A stretch of 64,000 bases of DNA from Halonotius roseus (GCF_006861655.1 NZ_SESI01000004.1:202634-266633); one strand, 5' to 3'. Numbered from the stretch's first letter, positions 1 through 9,093 are shown. The notes: a model not told the origin generated them from the sequence alone. Made by a program: numbers and translations.

Positions 1-60
1 CAGGATCAGGACGGCCCAAAAGCCTCGAAGATCCAGGACGACCCCGAATTCGAGCTCTGA
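1..60 (+). CDS. C-terminal tail of an upstream gene (partial)
   Basis: The first 60 bases read open in frame 1 and end in TGA at 58-60, giving a charged tail that ends DDPEFEL. The acidic ending fits a haloarchaeal protein. Too little is present to name the family. The next gene starts 58 nt downstream on the same strand behind its own promoter-like box, so this looks like the end of an independent gene. Confidence 0.5.
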   Translation, partial: QDQDGPKASKIQDDPEFEL

Positions 61-118
61 ACGCCGGACGGACGACAAACCACGACACTGATATCCGTTC
101 CCCCATGCAACACCGAGT

Positions 119-1027
119 ATGAAATTCATCGAGGAACTGGTCGTCGAGGAGTTCCTGCCGACGATCCGGTCGCTGCTTGCGGAAGCCCTCCGCGACCGCG
201 GGCTCACCCAACGCGAGGTCGCCGACGCCCTCGGCATCAGCCAGTCGGCCGTCTCGAAGTACGCCCACAGCGAGGTCGCCCACAACGAGACCATCGCGGC
301 CGACGACCGCGTCGTCGAACTCGTCGAGCGCGTCGCCGATGGGCTGGCCAGCGGTGACATGAGCCGCGTGCAGGCACTCGTCGATATCGAGGTTATGATC
401 CGCCGACTCGAAGACGGTGACCTGCTGGCCGACCTCCACGAGGACGCCATGCCGGAACTCGCCGAGGCTGATATCGACTTCTCGGTTCATGACCCCGATA
501 GCCGCATCCGACAGACCGAGCAGGTGCGCTCCTCTGTCCGCCGCGGGCTGCGAACCCTGACGAGCATGAGCGGGTTTGCCACCCTCATTCCAAACGTCGG
601 CTCGAATCTCGTTGAGTGCATGCCGGAGGCCGAAACCGTCGACGATGTGGCCGGCGTGCCGGGTCGCATCTTCGATATCAAGGGCCGCGCCACCGTCCCC
701 GCCGAACCCGAGTTCGGCGTCAGCGAACACGCCGCCTCGGTGCTCTTGGCGACCCGCGACCACGGTGTCGACGTGCGAGCCGGGCTCAACATCGCCTACG
801 ACGAGGATCTGATCGCCGATTTCGAAGCGGCCGGCTACAGCACCGTCGAGTTCGACTCTGAGGCCAGCGAGGAGCTGGCGGCCACCATCGGCGACGCCGT
901 CGTCGACGCCGACCTGACCGAAACATTCGTTCTCTACCAGACCGGCGGCTTCGGGATCGAAGCGATCTCCTACGTGCTCGGGCCGGACGCGCCAACGGTC
1001 GCTGGCGTCGTCCGCGACGTAGTGTAG
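119..1027 (+). CDS. HTH-ThiN transcriptional regulator of thiamine genes (ThiR-like)
   Basis: This is a predicted cytoplasmic DNA-binding repressor or activator of thiamine biosynthesis. Residues 28-50 form a Cro/C1-type helix-turn-helix (LTQREVADALGISQSAVSKY). Residues about 130-300 match the ThiN (thiamine-phosphate synthase-like) domain, which in archaeal ThiR proteins acts as a ligand sensor. The length of 302 aa fits the fused HTH-ThiN family rather than stand-alone ThiN or ThiD-ThiN enzymes. The ATG at 119 lies about 28 nt after a CTGATATC box, as expected for a leaderless transcript. The neighbouring gene, convergent on the other strand, is the thiazole synthase Thi4, which supports a role in the thiamine regulon. 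Family assignment is solid; the exact ligand is inferred. Confidence 0.88.
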   Translation: MKFIEELVVEEFLPTIRSLLAEALRDRGLTQREVADALGISQSAVSKYAHSEVAHNETIAADDRVVELVERVADGLASGDMSRVQALVDIEVMIRRLEDGDLLADLHEDAMPELAEADIDFSVHDPDSRIRQTEQVRSSVRRGLRTLTSMSGFATLIPNVGSNLVECMPEAETVDDVAGVPGRIFDIKGRATVPAEPEFGVSEHAASVLLATRDHGVDVRAGLNIAYDEDLIADFEAAGYSTVEFDSEASEELAATIGDAVVDADLTETFVLYQTGGFGIEAISYVLGPDAPTVAGVVRDVV

Positions 1028-1129
1028 TCGGCTGTCAACGTAGAGAACTGCAAAGGAGGGCGTACGTCAGTGGGACTTTTTGCGGTGAGCGTTGGCAACT
1101 GCGAGAGTCGTTAACTGCGAGCGTCGTCG

Positions 1130-2065
1130 TTAGTCGTCGGCGGGCGTCGGCGACGCCGAGAAGTCGACGGCGGCACCGTCTTTTCCGAGTTCGTCAAGCG
1201 CGACCGAGGCGGCGCGTTTGCCGGACAGCAACATCGCGCCGAACGTCGGCCCCATTCGCGGGAGGCCGTGGGTCGTCGCCGTCGCCAATCCGGTGGCGAT
1301 CACGCCGTCGTGGACTTTGCCTGTCTCTTCGACAACGACATCCTCGCTTTCGGTAACCCACATCGAGTCGTGGCCGGGTGAGTCGTGGCCGGGCGCGCCG
1401 TACTCGCCGTCCTCCGATTGATCCATCCCGGTGTTGTTCTCCTTGGCGTGTTCGATACCCGGCGCGTCGAGGACGCCGCGCTCTTCCAGTTTGGAGACGA
1501 CGACGGCCTCGTGGCCCGTCGCGTCGATGACGAGATCGCTCTCGACGGCGATCGGGTCGACGCAGGTGAGTTCGCGGGGAAGGGCGTGAACCGGCGTCCA
1601 GTTCATCACGATGCCGGCGACGCGGTGGTTCTCGCGGACAACGATATCCGTGAACTCGGTCATATTCTGGATCTTTGCGCCCGCGTCACAGGCGGCCTTG
1701 ATCAGCGAGGAACAGGCGTGGGGGCCTTTCGCGGTGTGGAGGCCGTCGACTTCTTCGCTCTCTTGGTGGGGCACGTCGAGTTCGTCAAGTACCTCGTCGG
1801 CCGGCTCGCGGACGGTCAGCGTATTCATCAGAAAGCCGCCGAGCCAGAAGCCGCCGCCGAGATAGTTGTTCTTCTCGACGACCATCACCTTGACATCTTG
1901 TTCAGCGAGTTCCTTCGCGGCCATCAGGCCGGAGGGGCCACCGCCGACGATGATCACGTCGCTTTCGGTGAAATCCATGAACTCGTCGCTGAACTCTTCG
2001 GTGATCGCGCGGGTCACTTCCGCCTCGCCTGCGCTGCTGAAACCGCTGAACTCTGATTCGGACAT
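1130..2065 (-). CDS. thi4: Thiazole biosynthesis protein Thi4 (Cys-type thiamine thiazole synthase)
   Basis: This 311-aa enzyme makes the adenylated thiazole precursor of thiamine from NAD and glycine. A dinucleotide-binding GGGPSG motif lies at residues 41-46. The sulfur-donor position is a cysteine at about residue 168 (ELTCVDP), as in yeast Thi4 and the Haloferax enzyme, which sacrifice this Cys. Methanogen enzymes have His there and use sulfide. The start at 2065 (MSESEFSG) was chosen over a much longer upstream extension, which overlaps the divergent gene and lacks family similarity. The HTH-ThiN regulator lies next to its 3' end. Single-turnover chemistry is inferred from the Cys. Confidence 0.95.
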   Translation of the reverse strand: MSESEFSGFSSAGEAEVTRAITEEFSDEFMDFTESDVIIVGGGPSGLMAAKELAEQDVKVMVVEKNNYLGGGFWLGGFLMNTLTVREPADEVLDELDVPHQESEEVDGLHTAKGPHACSSLIKAACDAGAKIQNMTEFTDIVVRENHRVAGIVMNWTPVHALPRELTCVDPIAVESDLVIDATGHEAVVVSKLEERGVLDAPGIEHAKENNTGMDQSEDGEYGAPGHDSPGHDSMWVTESEDVVVEETGKVHDGVIATGLATATTHGLPRMGPTFGAMLLSGKRAASVALDELGKDGAAVDFSASPTPADD

Positions 2066-2212
2066 ACCACCTCGTAATATTTGCTTGTGGTACAAGTCGG
2101 TTGCGGTCGGGTGTCGTTGCCGACGAACCCTGAGAGCGTCGCGTTGAGACCGGTAACATGCATGTAACTCCAGCGAACGCTTTTGCCCGTCGGCCCCGTT
2201 ATCCAACCACTC

Positions 2213-3226
2213 ATGAACATGCTTGTCGACGGCGAGTGGCGAACTGATACCTTCCAGGCGACCAACGAGGAGGGAGCTTTCGAGCGACAGACGACCCCGT
2301 TCCGCGACTGGATCGCCGGCAGCGACGTACCCGACCACGTTGACGCCGAGCCCGACGAGCGGTTCGAAGCCGAGGCCGGTCGCTACCACCTCTACGTCTC
2401 GTATGCCTGCCCGTGGGCCCACCGGACGCTGCTCGTTCGCGCGCTGATGGGGCTGGAAGACGCGATCGACGTGTCGGTCGTCGACCCCTACCGTGGCGAC
2501 GACGGCTGGCAGTTCAGTCCCGAAAAGGAGGGCTGCACAGAGGACAAACTCTACGGCAGCGACTATCTCCGGGAACTGTACGTCGAAGCTGACCCGGATG
2601 CGACCTGTCGGGTGACGGTGCCAGTGTTGTGGGACACGAAAGAGGAGACCATCGTCAACAACGAGTCCCGCGAGATCATTCGCATGTTGACGACCGGCTT
2701 CCGCGAGGTCGCCGAGCGGGATATCGACCTTGCGCCCGAATCGCACCGCGAGGAGATCGACGAGCTCATCACCGACATCTACGAGCCGATCAACAACGGC
2801 GTCTACAAGGCCGGCTTTGCGACCAAACAGGGCCCCTACGACGAGGCCATCGACGAGCTGTTCGACGCCCTCGATCACTACGATGAGCTGTTGGCCGACC
2901 AGCGGTTCCTCGCTGGCGACCAGCTTACCGAAGCGGATATCTGCATGTTTACGACGCTGATCCGCTTCGATCACGTCTACCATACGCACTTCATGTGCAA
3001 CGTCCAGTACATCCACCAGTACGACAACCTCTGGCCGTATCTCCGGGATGTGTACCAACAGCCCGGCGTTGCCGACACGGTCGATATCGACCACATCACG
3101 GAACACTACTACACAACCCACCCCGACGTGACGCCACACGGCATCATCGCCCGTGGCCCCGATCTCGACTTCGACGCCCCGCACGACCGCGACAACCTCA
3201 GCACCCCGACCACGACACCACAGTAG
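2213..3226 (+). CDS. Glutathionyl-hydroquinone reductase-like protein (glutathione S-transferase superfamily)
   Basis: This 337-aa cytoplasmic protein has the Xi-class/YqjG layout: an N-terminal thioredoxin-like domain with the nucleophilic Cys in [10 protein letters not shown] (C66) and a helical C-terminal domain containing the [12 protein letters not shown] segment. Family members reduce glutathionyl-hydroquinones. Haloarchaea use gamma-glutamylcysteine rather than glutathione, so the thiol substrate here is probably different. The ATG at 2213 begins MNMLVDGEW; in-frame upstream codons back to 2183 look like leader sequence. It is divergent from thi4 across a 147-nt gap. The exact substrate is unknown. 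Confidence 0.88.
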   Translation: MNMLVDGEWRTDTFQATNEEGAFERQTTPFRDWIAGSDVPDHVDAEPDERFEAEAGRYHLYVSYACPWAHRTLLVRALMGLEDAIDVSVVDPYRGDDGWQFSPEKEGCTEDKLYGSDYLRELYVEADPDATCRVTVPVLWDTKEETIVNNESREIIRMLTTGFREVAERDIDLAPESHREEIDELITDIYEPINNGVYKAGFATKQGPYDEAIDELFDALDHYDELLADQRFLAGDQLTEADICMFTTLIRFDHVYHTHFMCNVQYIHQYDNLWPYLRDVYQQPGVADTVDIDHITEHYYTTHPDVTPHGIIARGPDLDFDAPHDRDNLSTPTTTPQ

Positions 3227-3370
3227 CCGCGCTGTGCCGGCGTCACAGATAACGCGTAATTTTTGAACGATTGGCTATTTTAAACCGAAATCGGTAATCT
3301 GAATAAGACATTATGCGTCCAATATGAGTCCATAGGTAGTATTATTATCGCACCAATCAACAGTGATGGC

Positions 3371-3541
3371 ATGCCGATCTGCCCCGAGTGTGACCACAGC
3401 GAGGAACCGTCCGGCGCGTGGCTGACCGAGATTCTCGACGACGAGAAACGCCATCGCGGCCGCACCATCTGTCTGATCACCTGTCCGGACTGCGAAGCCG
3501 TCCTCGGCGGCACCGACTCGGAGTGGGTTGCCGCCTACTGA
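3371..3541 (+). CDS. Small CxxC-type zinc-ribbon-like protein
   Basis: This is a 56-aa open frame that starts MPICPECDHSEEPSG and ends WVAAY. It carries CPEC near the N terminus and CPDC about 33 residues later, a spacing that can make one four-cysteine zinc ribbon. ATTATT at about 3341-3346 is centred 27 nt before the ATG, which is the leaderless promoter spacing seen elsewhere in this window. No family name is recognised. Haloarchaeal genomes encode many small zinc-finger proteins of this size. Function unknown. Confidence 0.6.
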   Translation: MPICPECDHSEEPSGAWLTEILDDEKRHRGRTICLITCPDCEAVLGGTDSEWVAAY

Positions 3542-3557
3542 GCCTGTCGCCGCGGTA

Positions 3558-3875
3558 CTGTTCAGATTAGTGCGATTGGATTGAGAACATCTTGAAAGCC
3601 CCGACGCGCTGGCGTCGGGGGGCTCGCTGCGCGCTTCGGGCCTCCGGCCCTGCAGTGCTTGCGTCGCCCGCCTTCCGCCAGCGCGTCGCCCCTTTCAGTC
3701 CCGCCCGACTGCAGCTGCCTGGCCCACTGACGCGGGTGGGACTGAAAGGGGCCGGTGTCTCGGCGAACCCGGACGACGCAAGCACCGCAGCGCAGTGAGG
3801 AGCGCAGCGAGTCCCGGGAGCCGAGACGCCGGGGGCTTTCAAGATGGTCTCAGTTTCCTCGGCTTATTTGAACAC
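3558..3875. repeat. MITE-like element A (terminal inverted repeats, nested palindromic arms)
   Basis: The ends are CTGTTCAGATTAG (3558-3570) and CTTATTTGAACAC (3863-3875), imperfect inverted repeats of the GTGTTCAGATAAG type. Inside are two paired arms: GAAAGCCCC with GGGGCTTTC, and CCCCTTTCAGTCC with GGACTGAAAGGGG. TCGCCGCG occurs on both sides (3547-3554 and 3880-3887), 3-4 nt from the inverted repeats, and may be a target-site duplication. It is nearly the reverse complement of the element at 50488-50874. There is no convincing coding frame inside. It fills most of the space between 3541 and 4007. Confidence 0.8.
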
Positions 3876-4006
3876 GAACTCGCCGCGCGCCGTAGACTTT
3901 TCACGCGGTATCGAATACGGTCGGGTATGTACACCAACAGCCGCCCCGGCCGGCGATGCCGACAGCGCGACGCCGACCGGCGCGCGGCGACAGCGGGGTG
4001 GTCGTG

Positions 4007-4633
4007 ATGGCGACCAAACGCGAACTTGAGGGCCAACTCGCCGTCGTCGTCGGCTTTGAGGATCCACAGGCCGCCCTCGAACAGTATCCGACGCCGCCGG
4101 CGTTGGCCGCCCACGTCATCCATCTGGCCGATCTCCACGACGACATCGAGGGTCGAACCGTGCTCGATCTGGGTGCCGGCACCGGGATGCTCACGCTTGG
4201 GGCGGCTCTCCGCGGGCCGGCCCGTGTCATCGCCGTCGAACTCGATGGCGGCCCGCTGGCGACGGCCGTCGAGAACCGCCGGCGGGTCGGCACGCGAACG
4301 CCGATCCACTGGCTACAGGCCGACGCCACACAACTCCCGCTGTCGATCCCCGAGCCTGTCACGGTCGTCATGAACCCGCCGTTTGGAGCCCAGGACGGTC
4401 AGGCTGGTGCCGACCGCGGCTTTCTCTCGACGGTTGCCTCGGTCGCGTCGGTGTCGTACTCGGTGCACAACGCCGGCAGCAAGGAGTTTATCGAGGCGTT
4501 CGCCGCCGACAACGGCGGCGAGGTGACCCACGCGTTCAGCGCGGCGTTTGCGGTCGACAACCAGTTTGAGCACCACGACGAGGAGCGCAGAGAGATCGAT
4601 ACCGAGGTCTACCGGATCGAGTGGGACAACTGA
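4007..4633 (+). CDS. METTL5-like class I SAM-dependent methyltransferase
   Basis: This 208-aa protein has the SAM-binding motif VLDLGAGTG (about 52-60) and the NPPF motif (123-126) found in N6-adenine and glutamine methyltransferases. The overall pattern (QYPTPPALAAH near the start, NPPFGAQDG in the middle, EIDTEVYRIEW at the end) matches the archaeal METTL5-like putative RNA methylase family. METTL5 methylates small-subunit rRNA; the archaeal target here is inferred. The ATG at 4007 was preferred to 3956 because the first 17 residues of the longer form are Arg-rich and non-conserved. It converges with the rhomboid gene. Confidence 0.85.
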   Translation: MATKRELEGQLAVVVGFEDPQAALEQYPTPPALAAHVIHLADLHDDIEGRTVLDLGAGTGMLTLGAALRGPARVIAVELDGGPLATAVENRRRVGTRTPIHWLQADATQLPLSIPEPVTVVMNPPFGAQDGQAGADRGFLSTVASVASVSYSVHNAGSKEFIEAFAADNGGEVTHAFSAAFAVDNQFEHHDEERREIDTEVYRIEWDN

Positions 4634-4699
4634 GTGGGGAAACTGAGTGGAGCTGCGTGGAGCAATCGACCGGGGGCTGTCTGGCTGCCGTGAATCGGC

Positions 4700-6394
4700 T
4701 CAGTTCACCTTGTTTGCGACTCGCACTGCCGTTTGGGTGCGGTTGTTGACGGCGACAAGCCGGCTGTCCTGCCGGCGGAGGGTGAGCCGGCCGAGCGTCG
4801 TCGACTCGTTGTTGGCCGGCATCTCGGCGAAGGTGTCGTCGACGCCGACGCTGAACCCGGTCGGGGTCGCGTTGAGGCTGACACGCTGGCCGGCGACGAT
4901 CGGCTCGGCCTCGACGACGCCGGCGTTGTACAGCGGTCGCGTCCGATTGTCGTGGCTGAGCGTCACGCGATAGGTGGTGTCGCCGCCGACAGCCCGCCAG
5001 CCGGTGTGACGCGCCGTGACCGTCTCCTGCCAGGTGAGCCCGCCGAGGCGGATCTCCGCCGTGCCGTCGTTTGCCAACGCGGATGTACTGATCGCCGTCG
5101 ACCAGATATGGCGGTCGGTGTTGCGGACGATCACCCCGGAGGTGTTGAGCCGGGTCGACTCGCCGGCCCCTTCGATGTCGATCACGTTGAGTTGACCGTT
5201 CGTGACGTTCTCGCCGTAAGTCATCTCGTAGTCTCGCACCTCGATCGGTTCGCCCGGCAGCTCGCCGTCGGCGGCGGTTGTCGCGTTGGTCGCAACCGCC
5301 GGCCCGACGAGGATCGCGCCGGCGACCACTAACAGCAACAGCCCGACCTGCCGGTTCGAGATCGTCGTTAGATCGGTCAGAAACGTCGTGGGGTTGTCGA
5401 CCGCGAACTCGGCGAGAAGTGGGGTGTCGTCGGCGACGACCGCGTACATAACGAGCGTGGCCAACAGGAAGACCAACCCGAGGCCGACCGCCCGGTAGAG
5501 CACGTAGCTGTCGTTGCCGCGATACCAGTAAACCGCCCACAGCGATCGCTCGACAGCAAACAGCAGGACGCCAACCCACAGCCGACCAGCCGAGGGTCGG
5601 GCTCGTCGCGTCAGTCGCTGGTAGCCGAGCCCCACCAGAACACCAACTAACAGGCCCACCGCATGGCCCTGGATGGCGATCGAGGCAAACCACGGCGTCG
5701 AGTAGGTCGTCCCACTGGTGGCGATCTGTTCCGGGGTTTGGAACGCATCAAACAGGCGGCGGACGACGCCTTGGCTCACGCTCACCACGACGGTGAGTAT
5801 CGGTGCCTGCACGAGCGCAAAGCCGGCAAACGCAAAGACGACCATCGAAAAGCCGATGATCGGGCCAAGCGCGACGGCCGCGCCGACGATCGAGCCGAGG
5901 ATCGCTACCACCGGAAAAATCACGACGGCGCGAACAACGGGGTGTGTCCACGCGGCCAGCGGTCGGATTGTGGTTCGACGCGTCGTGTGATGGCCCCACA
6001 GATATTCGGCCAGCGACCCAAACAGCAGCGTGCCCAACAGATTCCCGAGCAGGTGGCTCGTGTTTGAGTGGGCGAGCCCAGCGACCAGCATCCCGGCCGG
6101 ATCAAGATAGCTCCAGGCCCGAAACGGGAGGACGATCGGCTCGGCGGAGCCAAACCCATCCTGGAGGCCACCGTACACCGCAAGCAGGATCGCCATCACG
6201 ATCAGCGTTCCCCACGGCACCCCACCCAGCAAGCGGTCGGTGAGGTGTCGGTACCACTCGCGCGGTCGACCCATCGCGGCGAGCCCAGCGAGGGCGACGA
6301 CGAGCGCGGCGACTATCAGGAGGCGGTGAAACAGCGGGCCACCGAGCGCGTTGCCAAGGCCGACAAGGGACAGCGAGACCGGTGTGGCCGTCAT
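4700..6394 (-). CDS. Rhomboid-family intramembrane serine protease with large C-terminal domain
   Basis: This 564-aa membrane protein has a rhomboid core in roughly the first 260 residues: the H-x3-N motif (HLLGN, 114-118), a serine in GFS (S183) as likely nucleophile, and GHAVG with H244 as likely catalytic His. Several hydrophobic helices follow, one at about residues 355-375. A polar Thr/Asn/Gly-rich region of about 200 residues then follows and probably lies outside the membrane. The classical GxSG is GFSM here, so activity is likely but not certain. It converges with the methyltransferase gene and precedes two small same-strand genes. Confidence 0.8.
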   Translation of the reverse strand: MTATPVSLSLVGLGNALGGPLFHRLLIVAALVVALAGLAAMGRPREWYRHLTDRLLGGVPWGTLIVMAILLAVYGGLQDGFGSAEPIVLPFRAWSYLDPAGMLVAGLAHSNTSHLLGNLLGTLLFGSLAEYLWGHHTTRRTTIRPLAAWTHPVVRAVVIFPVVAILGSIVGAAVALGPIIGFSMVVFAFAGFALVQAPILTVVVSVSQGVVRRLFDAFQTPEQIATSGTTYSTPWFASIAIQGHAVGLLVGVLVGLGYQRLTRRARPSAGRLWVGVLLFAVERSLWAVYWYRGNDSYVLYRAVGLGLVFLLATLVMYAVVADDTPLLAEFAVDNPTTFLTDLTTISNRQVGLLLLVVAGAILVGPAVATNATTAADGELPGEPIEVRDYEMTYGENVTNGQLNVIDIEGAGESTRLNTSGVIVRNTDRHIWSTAISTSALANDGTAEIRLGGLTWQETVTARHTGWRAVGGDTTYRVTLSHDNRTRPLYNAGVVEAEPIVAGQRVSLNATPTGFSVGVDDTFAEMPANNESTTLGRLTLRRQDSRLVAVNNRTQTAVRVANKVN

Positions 6395-6442
6395 CAGCCT
6401 GGCTACCGCTGGTCGGCCGGCGGCTGTGTCCGTCGGCGCACG

Positions 6443-6721
6443 TCAGATCTTGCCCTCGGCGTCGTCGGCGAGCTCCTTCATTCGCTTGCCCACACGGCCG
6501 GCGTTGGAGAACTCGTCTTCGCTCATCGCCGTCGCAAGGGCGTTGCCGAGGACGAACACCGCGTGTTTGTGCTCGCTTTTCGATTTGTGGACGTGATCCG
6601 GCTCCACATCGAGTTCGTCGTAGGGATCAAACAGTGAGGGGTCGACCGACTCCTGGGAGCGGAAATACTCCATGATCAGCACCATCTGCTCGTGTAGTTC
6701 GAGCAACTCGTCTTTGTGCAT
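6443..6721 (-). CDS. UPF0058 family protein
   Basis: This 92-aa protein begins MHKDELLELHEQMVLIMEYF and carries HVHKSKSEHKHAVFVLG, the pattern of the UPF0058 family found across Euryarchaeota. It is predicted to be soluble and helical. A TTTAAG box on the minus strand (around 6745-6750) is centred about 26 nt upstream of the ATG. The function of UPF0058 is not established. It lies between a ribbon-helix-helix gene and the rhomboid gene on the same strand, but each has its own intergenic gap, so an operon is not demonstrated. Confidence 0.85.
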   Translation of the reverse strand: MHKDELLELHEQMVLIMEYFRSQESVDPSLFDPYDELDVEPDHVHKSKSEHKHAVFVLGNALATAMSEDEFSNAGRVGKRMKELADDAEGKI

Positions 6722-6818
6722 ACCCGACCTATGGACGGTTCGGATTTAAGCGTTGTTGGGAACCGCGTGGCTGTAGCGGTGGTGAGCGGGCGAGACGGCC
6801 CCTCGCGGCGGGGCCGGA

Positions 6819-7046
6819 TTAAAAGACGTACTCGTCGTCGTGGCCCATCATCCCATCGTCGCCCATTACCCCGTCGTCCTCAAGATCGGCGTCGTCATCC
6901 ATCGGGCCGCTTGTCTTGTAGGCTTTCAGCCCCGTCGACAGCAGGTTTTCGATGGCCTCCTCGCGGTTGATAAACTCCCCTTCATCGATCAGTTGGGTGA
7001 TCTGCATCTCAAGGTGTTCCGGGATGTTGATCTCGACTTTCGGCAT
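6819..7046 (-). CDS. Ribbon-helix-helix (CopG-like) DNA-binding protein
   Basis: This 75-aa protein begins MPKVEINIPEHLEMQITQLI, the beta-strand and first helix of a ribbon-helix-helix fold, followed by EFINREEAIENLLSTGL as the second helix. The tail is a run of Asp, Gly and Met (residues about 50-75), low-complexity and acidic. The start at 7046 was chosen over an upstream in-frame codon at 7100 because the motif begins immediately and the extra 18 residues are Pro/Gly-rich. It is likely a dimeric transcriptional regulator; the target is unknown. Confidence 0.8.
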   Translation of the reverse strand: MPKVEINIPEHLEMQITQLIDEGEFINREEAIENLLSTGLKAYKTSGPMDDDADLEDDGVMGDDGMMGHDDEYVF

Positions 7047-7195
7047 TTGAACACCCGGTGGTTGCGGGGGTGCCCATTTAAAACTGCCGCCGCCGGTCAT
7101 CCGCTGAAACAGGCCGCGATCACCGTTCGGCCTGGGGCCGACGAGAGGCCGGTGAGATAGTCACCCTCAAGGGCGACGCGACCATCTGTGGGGGT

Positions 7196-8578
7196 ATGGA
7201 ATCGCCGCACACCGCCGACCGCCCGCGGCTGGTGAGTCGGTCGGTTCCGCTCGCGGATCCCGTGCCGTCGTTCCGAACGCTGTTGGACGCGATGGAACCC
7301 CCGCGAACGGTCTGGAACGCGGCCGATGAGGCGTGTGTGGTCGCCGGCGGTGCGGCGGCGACGCTGACCGCCGACGGCGCGGATCGCTTCGATGGGATCC
7401 GAACGGCCGCCGAGCGGCTGTTCGAGACCGGCGATGTCCACGCCGGCACCGAAGCCGCCTGCCCGCGGCTGTTCGGCGGCTTTGCCTTCCATGCCGATGG
7501 AGCCGACGCTGATGACGGCGACACCCCTGGCGACAGCGACGACGACCACACCTCACCGTGGGCTGGTTTTCCGGACGCCCGGTTTGTCTTCCCGCGCGTG
7601 CAGGTCACACGAACCGACAGCGGCCCGTGGCTGACTGTCAACGCCGTCGGGCCGTCGGCGACGCCGGCCGCCGTCGAGGCGAAACTCGATGAGGAGCGCG
7701 AGCGACTGCTGGCGCATGGGGAGGGGGCGGCCGCAGGACCGCGGCCGGGGATCACCGATCGCCGGCGGACGACGACCCCGACCGGCTGGCGGCAGGCCGT
7801 CCGCAACGCGGTCGAGCGGATCGACGCCGGGACACTGCAGAAGGTGGTCCTCGCCCAAGCGCTCGAAGTTGATCTCGGTGACGATCTCGCGGTGGCCGAT
7901 ATCCTCGATCGACTGAGCGACAAGTATCCCGACTGTACGCGGTTTCTCGTCGAGCCCGACAGCGACCCCCCGGCGGCGTTTTTCGGCGCGACCCCCGAGC
8001 GGCTGGTGTCGTTGCGGGGTCGCACCGTCGAAACCGGCGCGCTGGCGGGGACGACCGGTCGCGGGGAGACGCCCGCCGAGGACGAGTGGCTGGCCGAGGA
8101 GCTGCTGACCGACGACAAAAACGTCCACGAACACGAGCTGGTCGCCGAGACGATCCGCGAGCAGCTGGCCCCCTTTGCGGCGTCGGTCTCGGTCGGTGAG
8201 CGGGCGATCAAACGGCTGGCGACCGTCCAACACCTCCATACGCCGATCACCGCCGAGCTGGCTGACGACACCCACGTCCTCGACGTGGTTGAGGCGTTAC
8301 ACCCGACGCCGGCCGTCGGCGGGCTGCCGCCGGATCGCGCCCTCGAAACGATCCGGGAGACCGAACCCTTCGATCGCGGTTGGTACGCCGCCCCGGTCGG
8401 CTGGATCGATGCCGCCGGCAACGGGACGTTCGCCGTTGGGTTGCGGTCGGCGGTGGCAACCCGGCGGCAGGCGACGCTGTTTGCCGGCGTCGGCATCGTC
8501 GGCGACAGCGATCCGGATGCCGAGTGGGACGAGGTCGAACTGAAGTTTCGGCCGATTCTCGATGAGCTGGAAGCCTAA
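7196..8578 (+). CDS. menF: Isochorismate synthase (menaquinone pathway)
   Basis: This 460-aa chorismate-utilising enzyme converts chorismate to isochorismate, the first committed step of menaquinone synthesis. The C-terminal half holds the family core: KVVLAQALEV, FFGATPERLV, TGALAGTTGRG, the EELLTDDKNVHEHELV segment, HLHTPI, LHPTPAVGG, and a final GVGIVGDSDPDAEWDEVELK. The N-terminal third is variable and has a short acidic insert. The ATG at 7196 follows GGGGGT. menD lies about 4.5 kb downstream on the same strand, separated by a block of regulatory genes, whereas these genes are usually close together in haloarchaea. Confidence 0.93.
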   Translation: MESPHTADRPRLVSRSVPLADPVPSFRTLLDAMEPPRTVWNAADEACVVAGGAAATLTADGADRFDGIRTAAERLFETGDVHAGTEAACPRLFGGFAFHADGADADDGDTPGDSDDDHTSPWAGFPDARFVFPRVQVTRTDSGPWLTVNAVGPSATPAAVEAKLDEERERLLAHGEGAAAGPRPGITDRRRTTTPTGWRQAVRNAVERIDAGTLQKVVLAQALEVDLGDDLAVADILDRLSDKYPDCTRFLVEPDSDPPAAFFGATPERLVSLRGRTVETGALAGTTGRGETPAEDEWLAEELLTDDKNVHEHELVAETIREQLAPFAASVSVGERAIKRLATVQHLHTPITAELADDTHVLDVVEALHPTPAVGGLPPDRALETIRETEPFDRGWYAAPVGWIDAAGNGTFAVGLRSAVATRRQATLFAGVGIVGDSDPDAEWDEVELKFRPILDELEA

Positions 8579-8805
8579 GTGACCGTGGCAAGCGTGTCGT
8601 CGACGATCACGCTGTGCTGGTAAGCCGGAGAGACGACATAATCGTCACCGCGTTCCCGGGAGACAGAGACATCAGCACAGCTGAAAGTGAAGATAACAAC
8701 ACATTACATTCGAATGCAATATTTGTCAAATTTTTTGAGGCTTCAGGGACACATCGTTATTACAACCAGTGTCAACACCAAACACACCACTGAGAACCAC
8801 CACAG
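8579..8805. promoter_or_regulatory. AT-rich intergenic region with palindromes before the 8806 gene
   Basis: This 227-nt gap is much richer in A+T than its surroundings between 8690 and 8800. It contains the perfect palindrome CATTCGAATG (8707-8716) and, just after it, TCAAA-TTT-TTTGA (8727-8739). No RNA gene or open frame was recognised. It probably carries the promoter and possibly an operator of the small gene at 8806. Confidence 0.4.
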
Positions 8806-9093
8806 ATGCACATGAACGATCAGACCCCCACACTGTCTGGCGGTTCACTTGACCTGCCGCCGGACGTTGATGAAAAGCACCTCGAAGCCTTTGTTCGCCG
8901 CGCCAACGCCGGTGCGTACGATGAGGACGGAATCGATACGGACGAGATCGATGGGCTCTCGGCGGCAGTAACTGTCATCAAAACCGTTCTCGATGAGACA
9001 CCGACAGCAGCCGCCGAGCCCGCGACGACCCCGTCGGCGACAAAATGGGCGGCAGCGGCCGGCTACGAGGACGGATCACCGGACAGTAGCTAA
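8806..9093 (+). CDS. Hypothetical acidic protein
   Basis: This 95-aa soluble protein has an acidic N-terminal half with the segment DLPPDVDEKHLEAFVRRANAG and an Ala/Thr/Pro-rich tail. No family is recognised. Two ATG codons lie two codons apart (8806 and 8812); either could be the start. It converges with the padR-like gene and lies between menF and the sensory block, preceded by an AT-rich region with palindromes. Its codon use is ordinary for the window. Function unknown. Confidence 0.55.
   Translation: MHMNDQTPTLSGGSLDLPPDVDEKHLEAFVRRANAGAYDEDGIDTDEIDGLSAAVTVIKTVLDETPTAAAEPATTPSATKWAAAAGYEDGSPDSS

Noticed and set aside
2066..2212. Possible TPP riboswitch between thi4 and the divergent gene (a CTGAGA-like string is present)
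   Set aside because: The string is on the strand pointing away from thi4, and the other conserved TPP-aptamer blocks are absent. The adjacent HTH-ThiN protein is a sufficient regulator.
1130..3184. A 684-codon minus-strand frame extending thi4 upstream across the opposite gene
   Set aside because: Only the part from 2065 matches Thi4; the extension is the antisense of the glutathionyl-hydroquinone-reductase-like gene.
3558..3875. Long open frames on both strands within the palindromic elements (also at 24133, 50488 and 58185)
   Set aside because: They arise from GC-rich inverted repeats without stops, have no recognisable domain, and differ between copies in frame and length.
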